From Streptomyces xanthophaeus (GTDB lineage: Bacteria; Actinomycetota; Actinomycetes; Streptomycetales; Streptomycetaceae), in NCBI RefSeq assembly GCF_000725805.1, contig NZ_JOFT01000023.1, positions 1 to 64,000 of the forward strand: 64,000 nucleotides of DNA. Reading direction: 5' to 3'. Both the position numbers and the translations under genes were made by a program. The notes beneath the pieces were generated by a model, which did no database searches, was not told the origin of the DNA, and worked only from the letters and a program-made list of their open reading frames with translations. Shown one piece after another: positions 53,020-63,006 of this stretch (position 1 is the stretch's first letter; each line of letters starts with the position of its first letter).

Positions 53020-54354
53020 ATGACTCGTTCGAACCTGACCCGTACCGCCGGTGCCGCGCTCGTCGCCTGGACCCTCCTGGGGGTGTCGGCGTGCGGCCTC
53101 GGCGGCGGCGCCGGGGACGTGGAGGAAGCGCGTCGCACGGGCCGGGTGGCCGGTGCGATCACCTTCCGGACCCTCCAGCTGAAGCCCGTGTACACCTCGT
53201 ACGTCCAGGGGGTGATCGACGCCTTCGAGCAGAAGTACCCCGAGGTCGAGGTCACGTGGGAGGACGTCCCGGGCGACGGCTACAACGAGAAGCTCGTCGC
53301 GGACGCCCAGGCCGGAGCCCTTCCCGACGTGGTCAACCTCTCCACCGATTCCTTCCAGCTGCTCGGCGACCGCGGCATGCTCGCCGACGTCGCCGCCCTG
53401 GACGAGGGTCAGGCGAAGGAGTACGTACCCGGCGCCTGGGAGCAGTTCAGGCTCCCCGGCCGCGGCGACGGCGTGTTCGCCTACCCCTGGTACGTGACCC
53501 CGGAGATCCTCACCTACAACCGGGAGCTCTTCCGCAAGGCGGGCCTGGACCCGGCCGCCCCGCCCACCAGCGTCGAGCAGTTCTTCGACTACGCCGAGCA
53601 GATAGCGGCCCGCTCCGGAGGCCGGTACGCCGCGTTCATGGCCGACCCCAAGGGCAGGCTGCCGGGGGACTGGCAGAAGATGGGCATCCCGGTGCTGAAC
53701 GCGGAGCGGGACCGGTTCACCTTCGACACCGACAAGGCCGTCGAGTGGACCGAGCGGATGAAGGACCTGTACGCCAAGGGCGCGATGCCCAGGGAGTCCC
53801 TCCTGAAGTCCGACGACATCAACCAGCTCTACGGCAGCAGCAGACTCGTCTTCGGCCCCGGCTCACCGGGCTTCGTCAAGGACATCAAGCGCAACGCCCC
53901 GCAGGTCTACGCGGACACCCAGGTCGCCGGAGCCGTCACCGGCACCCTCGGCCACATCGGCATCTACGCCCAGTCCCTCGGCATCCGCAAGGACACCCGG
54001 CACCTCGACGCGGCGAACGAGTTCGCCAAGTGGGTCACCAACGGCCCCAACCAGGTGGAGTTCTCCAAGAAGGCCACCATCTACCCGTCCAACGCCCAGG
54101 GGCTCGCCGACCCGTACTTCGCGGACCGGGGCGACGGCACGGACGCGGAGACCGTGGCCCGCGCCGTCGGATCCGAGCAGCTGCGGACCGCGGCGTTGGA
54201 CGCCAACACCCCAGTCCAGTGGACCAGTCAGGTCGGCGACGCCGTCGTGCGGGAGATGCAGAAGGCCATCAAGGGCGAGCAGGACGCCCGTACGGCGGTC
54301 CGCAAGGCGCAGGAAGCGGCCAACGCGCTGCTCGCCGACGCGGCCGCGAAGTGA
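53020..54354 (+). CDS. ABC transporter substrate-binding lipoprotein (carbohydrate type)
   Basis: 444 residues. A lipoprotein signal ends in the lipobox GVSAC. The mature part has the solute-binding fold of CUT1 sugar importers: AITFRTLQLKPVYTSYVQGVIDAFEQKYPEVEVTWEDVPGDGYNEKLVADAQAGALPDVV, LTYNRELFRKAGLDPAAPPTSVEQFFDYAEQ. GAAGG is 9 bases before ATG 53020. Its stop overlaps the permease GTG. With GH38 downstream the ligand may be a mannose-containing oligosaccharide, by inference. Confidence 0.93.
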   Translation: MTRSNLTRTAGAALVAWTLLGVSACGLGGGAGDVEEARRTGRVAGAITFRTLQLKPVYTSYVQGVIDAFEQKYPEVEVTWEDVPGDGYNEKLVADAQAGALPDVVNLSTDSFQLLGDRGMLADVAALDEGQAKEYVPGAWEQFRLPGRGDGVFAYPWYVTPEILTYNRELFRKAGLDPAAPPTSVEQFFDYAEQIAARSGGRYAAFMADPKGRLPGDWQKMGIPVLNAERDRFTFDTDKAVEWTERMKDLYAKGAMPRESLLKSDDINQLYGSSRLVFGPGSPGFVKDIKRNAPQVYADTQVAGAVTGTLGHIGIYAQSLGIRKDTRHLDAANEFAKWVTNGPNQVEFSKKATIYPSNAQGLADPYFADRGDGTDAETVARAVGSEQLRTAALDANTPVQWTSQVGDAVVREMQKAIKGEQDARTAVRKAQEAANALLADAAAK

Positions 54355-55271
54355 GCAAGGCAGGACGGGCGGCGGCGCCGCGGGACGGGACGGGGCTGCC
54401 CCACCGGACCTGGTGGACCCCCTACCTCTTCCTCGCCCCCGGCCTGGTGATGGTCGCGGTCTTCAGCATCTGGCCGTTCGTCAACACCGTCGTCCTCTCG
54501 CTCACCGACGCCCGGATCCTGCGCGGCGGCACCTTCGTCGGCCTCGACAACTACGGACGCGCCCTGACCGACCCGGACTTCTGGGTCGCGACCGGCAACA
54601 GCGTGCTCTACCTCCTGGTCGTCGTCCCCTGCCTGGTGCTGCTGCCGCTGGCCCTCGCGGTCCTCGTGCAGACGAAGGTCCCGGGCATCGGGTTCTTCCG
54701 CTCCGCCTTCTACACCCCGGTGATCGCCTCGGCGGTGGTGGTCGGCCTGATCTGGCAGTGGCTGCTGCGCAGCGACGGCCTCGTCAACACGGTCTTCCTG
54801 AAACTGCGCCTCGTCTCCGAGCCCGTCCCCTTCCTCACCGACAGCACGATGCTGTTGTTCTCCGCGATGCTCGTGACCGTGTGGAAGGGCCTGGGCTACT
54901 ACATGGTCTTCTACCTCGCGGCCCTCGGGAACGTCCCCGCCTCGCTCCACGAGGCGGCCGCGATCGACGGGGCCGGAGCCGTACGCCGCTTCTTCAGCAT
55001 CACCGTCCCCCAGGTCAAGCCGATGATGCTGCTCGTCGGCACGCTCTCCGCCGTCTCCGCGCTGCGCGTCTTCACCGAGATCTACGTCCTCGGCGGCGAG
55101 AGCGGAGGCCCGGGCGGCGGCGCCCGCACCCTGCCCTTCCTCATCCGGCAGGTCGGCCTCGGCTTCGCCGGGGAGACCGGCTACGCCTCGGCCGTCTCCC
55201 TCCTGCTGTTCCTGCTGACGCTGGTCTTCAGCCTGTTCGGCCGCCGCCTGGCGAAGGGGGACGAGCCATGA
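54351..55271 (+). CDS. Sugar ABC transporter permease 1 (MalF-like)
   Basis: 306 residues, six transmembrane segments beginning at YLFLAPGLVMVAVFSIWPF. The EAA loop for ATPase docking is EAAAIDGAGAVRRFFSITVPQ. It is coupled on both sides (GTGA with the binding protein, ATGA with permease 2). No ATPase gene is in the operon, so a shared MsiK-type ATPase encoded elsewhere is expected. Confidence 0.93.
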   Translation: MSKAGRAAAPRDGTGLPHRTWWTPYLFLAPGLVMVAVFSIWPFVNTVVLSLTDARILRGGTFVGLDNYGRALTDPDFWVATGNSVLYLLVVVPCLVLLPLALAVLVQTKVPGIGFFRSAFYTPVIASAVVVGLIWQWLLRSDGLVNTVFLKLRLVSEPVPFLTDSTMLLFSAMLVTVWKGLGYYMVFYLAALGNVPASLHEAAAIDGAGAVRRFFSITVPQVKPMMLLVGTLSAVSALRVFTEIYVLGGESGGPGGGARTLPFLIRQVGLGFAGETGYASAVSLLLFLLTLVFSLFGRRLAKGDEP

Positions 55272-56122
55272 GCGCCCGCGTGTCCGCGCCCGCGAGGGGG
55301 AGGGGGCGCCGCCGCGCCGGCCGGGCCGGCCGGTACGCCGCGCTGCTCCTGATGCTGTTGGTGATGGTGGGCCCGATCGTCTGGCAGTTCCTCACCTCGC
55401 TCCGGGGCCGCACCGAGAACGTGTACGAAGGCGTACTGCCCTCGCAGCCGACCCTCGGCAACTACGTACGGGTCGCGGAGTCCTTCCCGCTGCTCCAGTA
55501 CGTCGGCAACACCCTCACGGTCGCCGTGCTCGCCGTCACCTCGAACCTGCTCTTCGCGGCGATGGGCGGCTACGCCCTGTCCCGGGCCGGATGGAAGGGC
55601 CGCAGGAGCGTGTTCACCGTCCTGGTGGCCACCCTGATGTTCCCCTTCGAGTCCGTGATGATCTCCATGTTCCTCACGGTCCGCGAGATGGGCCTGGTCG
55701 ACACCCTCATCGGCGTCTGGCTCCCCGGGGCGGTCTCCGTCCTCAACATCATGATCATGCGGGCCGCCTTCCTCGCCGTGCCCCGGGAGATCGAGGAGGC
55801 CGCGGTCCTGGACGGCGCGGGCGAGTGGACCCGCTTCACCCGGGTCTTCCTCCCCGCCGCCAAAGGCGCCCTGGCCGTCGTCTGCATCACCAGCTTCATG
55901 GGGGCCTGGGACGACTTCCTGTGGCCCCTGCTCGTCCTCACCGACAGCGACCACTACACCCTCCAGCTCGGCCTGAAGTCCCTGGCCGGCGCCACCACCG
56001 TCAACGACCAGCGGCTCGTCGCCGCAGGTGCGACGGCAGCGCTGGTCCCCATGGTGCTCCTCTTCTGCGCCCTGCAGCGTTTCTTCTTCAAGGGCGTGGG
56101 AGAGGGAGCCGTCAAGCTCTGA
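55268..56122 (+). CDS. Sugar ABC transporter permease 2 (MalG-like)
   Basis: 284 residues with a basic N-terminus, six transmembrane segments and the EAA loop EEAAVLDGAGEWTRFTRVFLP. It pairs with permease 1 to form the membrane channel. Confidence 0.93.
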   Translation: MSARVSAPARGRGRRRAGRAGRYAALLLMLLVMVGPIVWQFLTSLRGRTENVYEGVLPSQPTLGNYVRVAESFPLLQYVGNTLTVAVLAVTSNLLFAAMGGYALSRAGWKGRRSVFTVLVATLMFPFESVMISMFLTVREMGLVDTLIGVWLPGAVSVLNIMIMRAAFLAVPREIEEAAVLDGAGEWTRFTRVFLPAAKGALAVVCITSFMGAWDDFLWPLLVLTDSDHYTLQLGLKSLAGATTVNDQRLVAAGATAALVPMVLLFCALQRFFFKGVGEGAVKL

Positions 56123-56127
56123 GCCGC

Positions 56128-56186
56128 ATCTCCCGCAACTCCTGCACCTCCCGCACCTTCCGTATCTTCCGCACCTTCCGCATCTC
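56128..56186 (+). repeat. Pyrimidine-rich degenerate repeats CGCACCTTC/CGCATCTCC
   Basis: Six to seven 9-base degenerate copies fill most of the 86-base gap between permease 2 and GH38. The upper strand is C/T-rich and unstructured. Confidence 0.7.
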
Positions 56187-56208
56187 CCAGATTCCTGGAG
56201 CAGCCGTC

Positions 56209-59200
56209 ATGCACGACGACCGCAGCATCACCGAGCACCGCCTCCGCCGGGTCCTCAGGGAACGCATCAAACCAGCCGTCCGCTCCCGTTCCGTGCCGCT
56301 GGCCGTCGAGCGCTGGGAGGCCCCGGGCGAGCCCGTACCGGTCGCCGAGGGACTCGCGGCGCCCTACCGGCCCTGCGCGGCCGGCGACCCGTGGGGCCCG
56401 GCCTGGGGGACCACCTGGTTCAAGGTCACCGGCACCGTCCCGGCCAGCTGGGCCGGCCGTACCGTGGAAGCCGTCCTCGACCTCGGCTTCGACCGGATGA
56501 TGCCCGGCTTCCAGTGCGAGGGCCTGGTCCACCGGGCCGACGGCGGCGAGGTCAAGGGCCTGAACCCGTACAACGACTGGGTGCGCGTCGCCGACCGGGC
56601 CGAGGGCGGCGAGCGCGTCGAGTGGTACGTCGAGGCCGCCTCCAACCCGGTCCTCGTCGACCACGCGGCCACGTACGAGGGGGATCTGCGCACCAGCGGG
56701 GACCAGCCCCTCTACCGGCTCGCCCGGATGGACCTCACCGTCTTCGAGACGGAGGTCTGGGAACTGGTCCAGGACCTGGAGGTCCTCCACGAACTGATGA
56801 CGCAGCTCGACGTCCAGGACGCCCGGCGGTACGCCGTCCTGCACGCCGTCGAGGCGGCACTGGACGCCGTGGACCTCGGCGACGTCCCCGGCACCGCGGC
56901 CGCCGCCCGGGCGCAGCTGGCCGGCGTACTGTCCTCCCCGGCCCACGCCTCCGCCCACCGGATCAGCGCGGTCGGCCACGCCCACATCGACTCCGCGTGG
57001 CTGTGGCCGCTGCGCGAGACCGTCCGCAAGGTCTCCCGCACCGCGTCCAACGTGGTGCACCTCATGGACGGGCACCCCGAGTTCGTCTTCGCCATGTCGC
57101 AGGCGCAGCAGCTCGACTGGATCAAGACCTCCCGGCCCGAGCTCTTCGAGCAGATCAAGAAGAAGATCGCGGACGGGCAGTTCGTGCCCGTCGGCGGCAT
57201 GTGGGTGGAGTCCGACACCAACATGGTCGGCGGCGAGGCCATGGCCCGCCAGTTCCTCTACGGCAAGAAGTTCCTGCTGGACGAGTTCGGCATCGAGACC
57301 CACAACGTCTGGCTGCCGGACTCCTTCGGCTACACCGCCGCCATGCCGCAGATCGTCAAGCTCGCCGGAGCCAAGTGGTTCCTGACCCAGAAGATCAGCT
57401 GGTCCCAGGTCAACAAGTTCCCCCACCACACCTTCTGGTGGGAGGGCATCGACGGCACCCGGGTCTTCACCCACTTCCCGCCCGTCGACACCTACAACTC
57501 CGACCTCGGGGGCGCCCAGCTCGCGCACGCCGCCCGCAACTACCAGGAGAAGGGCCGCGGTTCCCGCTCCCTGGTCCCCTTCGGGTGGGGCGACGGCGGC
57601 GGCGGCCCCACCCGCGAGCACCTGGCCCGGGCAGCCCGCCAGCGGGACCTGGAGGGCTCCCCGCGGGTCGAGATCGAACGCCCGGACGCCTTCTTCGAGA
57701 AGGCCCACGCAGAGTACGGCGACGCCCCCGTCTGGGCCGGTGAGCTGTACCTGGAGCTGCACCGCGGCACCTACACCTCCCAGGCCAAGACCAAGCAGGG
57801 CAACCGGCGCAGCGAATCCCTGCTGCGCGAGGCCGAGCTCTGGGCCGCCACCGCGACGGTGCGCACCGAAGGGTACGCCTACCCGTACGAGGACCTGGAG
57901 CGCCTGTGGAAGACGGTGCTGCTGCACCAGTTCCACGACATCCTGCCGGGCTCCTCCATCGCCTGGGTGCACCGCGAGGCGCGCGCGACGTACGCCGCGG
58001 TGCGCGAGGAGCTGCAGGCGATCACGCTGGCGGCGCAGCGCGCCCTGGCGGGCCCGGGGGAGGAGGAGCTGGTCTTCAACTGCGCCCCGCACGCCCGGCG
58101 CGGCGTCCCGGCGGGCGGCGCCGGGGTCCCGGCCGCCGCCGGTCAGCCCGTCACGGTGGAGGAGCGGCACGGCGGCGGTCACGTCCTGGCGAACGGCAGG
58201 CTGCTGGTGGAGATCGACGGCAGGGGCCTGATCGTCTCCGCCTACGACCTGGAGGGGCGCCGGGAGTCGCTCGCCCCGGGGGCGGCGGCCAACCTCCTCC
58301 AGATCCACCCCGACTTCCCGAACATGTGGGACGCCTGGGACATCGACGCGTTCTACCGGCACAAGGTCACCGACCTCGTCGCCCTGGACTCCATGGAGGT
58401 CACCGGGGGCGGACCAGACGCGGCCACCGTCACGGTGACGCGCTCCTTCGGCTCCTCCACGGCCGTTCAGACGGTCACCCTGCGGGCGGGCGCCCGGACC
58501 GTCGACCTCGTCACGGACGTGGAGTGGCACGAGACGGAGAAGTTCCTCAAGGCCGCCTTCCCGCTGGACGTGAAGGCCGAACGCTCGGCCTCCGAGACGC
58601 AGTTCGGCCATGTCCACCGCGCCACGCACACCAACACCTCCTGGGAGGCGGCCAAGTTCGAGATCTGCGCCCACCGCTGGATCCACGTGGAGGAGCCCGG
58701 CTGGGGCGTGGCGCTCCTCAACGACTCCACCTACGGCCACGACGTCACCCGGGACGTGCGTCCCGACGGCGGCCAGACCACCACGGTCCGGCTGTCCCTG
58801 CTGCGCGCCCCTCGCTACCCGGACCCCGAGACCGACCAGGGCGGCCACACCCTGCGGTTCTCGCTCGCGCCCGGCGCGCAGATCGGGGACGCGGTGCGCG
58901 AGGGTCATGCCCTGAACCTGCCCGAGCGGGTCCTGACCGGGGCGGGCCCCGTCGCCCCGCTGCTGGCCGTCGACAACGACGCCGTCGTCGTCGAGGCGGT
59001 CAAGCTGGCCGAGGACCGCAGCGGAGACGTGATCGTGCGCCTCTACGAATCCCGGGGAGGCCGCGCCACGGCCGTCCTCACGCCGGGCTTCGCGGCCACC
59101 GCCGCGGTGGAGAGCGATCTGCTGGAGCGTCCCCTGCCCGGGGCGGCGGTGGCCGCCCCGGCCCCGGACGGCACGGTCGCCCTCGCCCTGCGCCCGTTCC

Positions 59201-59232
59201 AGATCGTCACGGTGCGCCTGCACCGGGCCTGA
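56209..59232 (+). CDS. Alpha-mannosidase, GH38
   Basis: 1007 residues. No signal peptide, so it acts on imported sugar. After an N-terminal beta domain, the zinc site is GHAHIDSAWLWPL (about residue 260), the nucleophile Asp lies in WLPDSFGYTAAMPQI, and the third zinc ligand region is HQFHDILPGSSI. The C-terminal beta-sandwich domain is complete. It belongs to the importer operon: uptake of mannosides, then intracellular hydrolysis. GGAG precedes the ATG. Confidence 0.95.
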   Translation: MHDDRSITEHRLRRVLRERIKPAVRSRSVPLAVERWEAPGEPVPVAEGLAAPYRPCAAGDPWGPAWGTTWFKVTGTVPASWAGRTVEAVLDLGFDRMMPGFQCEGLVHRADGGEVKGLNPYNDWVRVADRAEGGERVEWYVEAASNPVLVDHAATYEGDLRTSGDQPLYRLARMDLTVFETEVWELVQDLEVLHELMTQLDVQDARRYAVLHAVEAALDAVDLGDVPGTAAAARAQLAGVLSSPAHASAHRISAVGHAHIDSAWLWPLRETVRKVSRTASNVVHLMDGHPEFVFAMSQAQQLDWIKTSRPELFEQIKKKIADGQFVPVGGMWVESDTNMVGGEAMARQFLYGKKFLLDEFGIETHNVWLPDSFGYTAAMPQIVKLAGAKWFLTQKISWSQVNKFPHHTFWWEGIDGTRVFTHFPPVDTYNSDLGGAQLAHAARNYQEKGRGSRSLVPFGWGDGGGGPTREHLARAARQRDLEGSPRVEIERPDAFFEKAHAEYGDAPVWAGELYLELHRGTYTSQAKTKQGNRRSESLLREAELWAATATVRTEGYAYPYEDLERLWKTVLLHQFHDILPGSSIAWVHREARATYAAVREELQAITLAAQRALAGPGEEELVFNCAPHARRGVPAGGAGVPAAAGQPVTVEERHGGGHVLANGRLLVEIDGRGLIVSAYDLEGRRESLAPGAAANLLQIHPDFPNMWDAWDIDAFYRHKVTDLVALDSMEVTGGGPDAATVTVTRSFGSSTAVQTVTLRAGARTVDLVTDVEWHETEKFLKAAFPLDVKAERSASETQFGHVHRATHTNTSWEAAKFEICAHRWIHVEEPGWGVALLNDSTYGHDVTRDVRPDGGQTTTVRLSLLRAPRYPDPETDQGGHTLRFSLAPGAQIGDAVREGHALNLPERVLTGAGPVAPLLAVDNDAVVVEAVKLAEDRSGDVIVRLYESRGGRATAVLTPGFAATAAVESDLLERPLPGAAVAAPAPDGTVALALRPFQIVTVRLHRA

Positions 59233-60007
59233 GCCGCCCCGCCGCTTGCCGCCACGCGTCCGGGGAGCGGTAGTGGTTCGCGTGCCCGGCTCTCAGTACG
59301 GTGCGCAGCGCGGCCAGGTGCTCGGTGTCGGGCGGCAGGTCCAAGGTGTCCAACAGGGCGAGTGCCGAAGGTGGTTCGAGCTGCCCGAAGAGGTCGTGGT
59401 AGCTGTCGCGAAGGGCCCGGAACACGGCCGGGTGGAGCTCCGGCACGGCCGCGGCGGCCCGGTAGGCGGGCTCCTTGACGGCCCAGGGTGCCGGTCCGGA
59501 GCACTCCAGGACCCGCCGGGTCCGCCGCAGGAACCCCGCCGGGGCCCCGGTGCGGATCCGCCCGGCATCCCGGCCCAGCACCTCGGTGAAGGCGGTCCCG
59601 CTCGTCAGCCCGTGCTCGAACCAGTCGAGCCAGAGCGAGGCGATGACGGCCTCCGGCTCCGGCTCTGCCTCCAGGCGCCGCCGGTAGCCGTCCCAGAGGA
59701 CCTCGGCCGGCAGCGGCCCCGCCGGTCCGAGGTGCGCCGTGTGGATCGGGCGGTGCACCAGGACGTGGCTGCCGACCAGGTCCATCAGGCCGAGCGCCAC
59801 GCGGACCCGGTCGGCCGGGCCGATCCGCTCGTCGTCGAAGACCAGGAACCCGTAGGTCTGCGCGATGTCGTCCGCGCTCATGGCTTCGGGGGGAGCGTCG
59901 GGCTCCGCGTACCACCACACGCCGTCGGCGTCCTGCGTCAGCCCGTCCTCGGCGAGCCAGCTCCGGGCGAGGGCCGTCTCCGGGTGCGGCTCCGGCTCCG
60001 GGGTCAT
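59207..60007 (-). CDS. Hypothetical protein, unknown function
   Basis: 266 residues, acidic N-terminus (MTPEPEPHPETALARSWLAEDGLTQDADGVWWYAEPD), helix-rich, with no family recognised. The 3' end overlaps the mannosidase 3' end by 26 bases (convergent). Its ATG overlaps the stop of the hydrolase remnant upstream (ATGA), so it was probably once second in an operon. Confidence 0.75.
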   Translation of the reverse strand: MTPEPEPHPETALARSWLAEDGLTQDADGVWWYAEPDAPPEAMSADDIAQTYGFLVFDDERIGPADRVRVALGLMDLVGSHVLVHRPIHTAHLGPAGPLPAEVLWDGYRRRLEAEPEPEAVIASLWLDWFEHGLTSGTAFTEVLGRDAGRIRTGAPAGFLRRTRRVLECSGPAPWAVKEPAYRAAAAVPELHPAVFRALRDSYHDLFGQLEPPSALALLDTLDLPPDTEHLAALRTVLRAGHANHYRSPDAWRQAAGRLRPGAGAP

Positions 60008-60204
60008 GCCGCGAGGAAGGCCGAGACGGCCGCGGTGAACGGGAAGGTGATCAGGCGGGCGTCCGGGATGCGGCGGACCAGTGGTGGGAGGAGCACCGGC
60101 GGTCCGGCCGGCGGGCCGGTGACCTCGTGGGCGAGGCGCGCTCCGCCGTTCACCGTCACGGAGCGGTGCCCGGTCGTCCGGGTGGTCCTGGGCTTCCGCG
60201 TCAT
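60004..60204 (-). pseudogene. Collapsed alpha/beta-hydrolase remnant
   Basis: 66 codons. The start (SVTVNGGARLAHEVTGPPAGPPVLL) looks like the first two strands of an alpha/beta hydrolase up to where LHG is expected; it then jumps to RRIPDARLITFPFTAAVSAFLAA, which resembles the end of such a protein. The 180-200 middle residues, including the nucleophile, are missing, so an in-frame internal deletion is likely. Confidence 0.55.
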
Positions 60205-60339
60205 CCGGCCGAGGGTACCCGGCGGCGCTCCGCCCTTGGTGATCACCCGGGTCCGTGAACTGCGCCACAGGAGCCGGCCGAGGGGGCCCGTGGCCGGTGG
60301 AATCCCGGCATCTTCCGGGAGGCGGGGTCCGGCGCTCGC

Positions 60340-62439
<2,100 letters not shown>

Positions 62440-62483
62440 CCGCGGGAGATCCTGCGGAAGCTGATCCTTTTCGCTCCAGGGTG

Positions 62484-62512
62484 TTGTGGCGGCCCGGTCC
62501 GGGCCGCCACAA
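62484..62512 (+). terminator. Perfect hairpin after fadH, overlapping a possible promoter
   Basis: TTGTGGCGGCCCG pairs fully with its complement around a 3-base loop, 45 bases past the fadH stop. The same bases provide TTGTGG (62484-62489) and CACAAT (62508-62513) with 18-base spacing, and the latter is 6 bases before the next start codon. Confidence 0.8.
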
Positions 62513-62519
62513 TCTCCCG

Positions 62520-62933
62520 GTGACGCTGACACCGGCAGACGCCGACAAGATCCTCGCCGACCACTTCGCCCCCTGGGTGCTGGCCCTCGGGCTGACCGTC
62601 CAGGAGACCGGCGAGCGGCACGCCGTCCTGCGGCTGCCCTGGTCCGACACCCTGGCCCGGGACGGCGGAGGCCTCTCGGGGCAGGCCATGATGGCCGCCG
62701 CCGACACCGCCACCGTCATCGCGATCTCCGCCGCGCGCGGGGAGTACGGGCCGATGACCACCGTCCAGCAGTCGACCAGCTTCCAGCGGCCCGTCGTCGG
62801 CGCCGACGTACTGGTCCACGTACGGGTGACCAAGCTCGGCCGGCGCATGGCCTTCGCCGACGTCACCATGACCCCCGAGGGCGCCCAGGAGCCCGCGGCC
62901 ACCGCCTCCACCGTCTACGCCCTGCTCGGCTGA
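62520..62933 (+). CDS. PaaI-type hotdog thioesterase
   Basis: 137 residues from GTG 62520. Core: PWSDTLARDGGGLSGQAMMAAADTATVIAISAARGEYGPMTTVQQSTSFQRPVVGADVLVHVRV. It probably hydrolyses acyl- or phenylacetyl-CoA type thioesters. There is no ribosome site before GTG 62520 and a -10-like CACAAT is 6 bases upstream, so the mRNA may be leaderless. GTG 62481 is an alternative that would run through the hairpin. Confidence 0.85.
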   Translation: MTLTPADADKILADHFAPWVLALGLTVQETGERHAVLRLPWSDTLARDGGGLSGQAMMAAADTATVIAISAARGEYGPMTTVQQSTSFQRPVVGADVLVHVRVTKLGRRMAFADVTMTPEGAQEPAATASTVYALLG

Positions 62934-63006
62934 CGGCCCGTACGGCCGTCGGCGCTCCGCCGAAAAGCAGGCGACACACCGCGGCCGCCTCGCCTACCGT
63001 CCCCGG

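Noticed and set aside
55954..59223. 1089-residue open frame antisense to the GH38 mannosidase
   Set aside because: Same effect; the sense frame has zinc and nucleophile motifs and a ribosome site.
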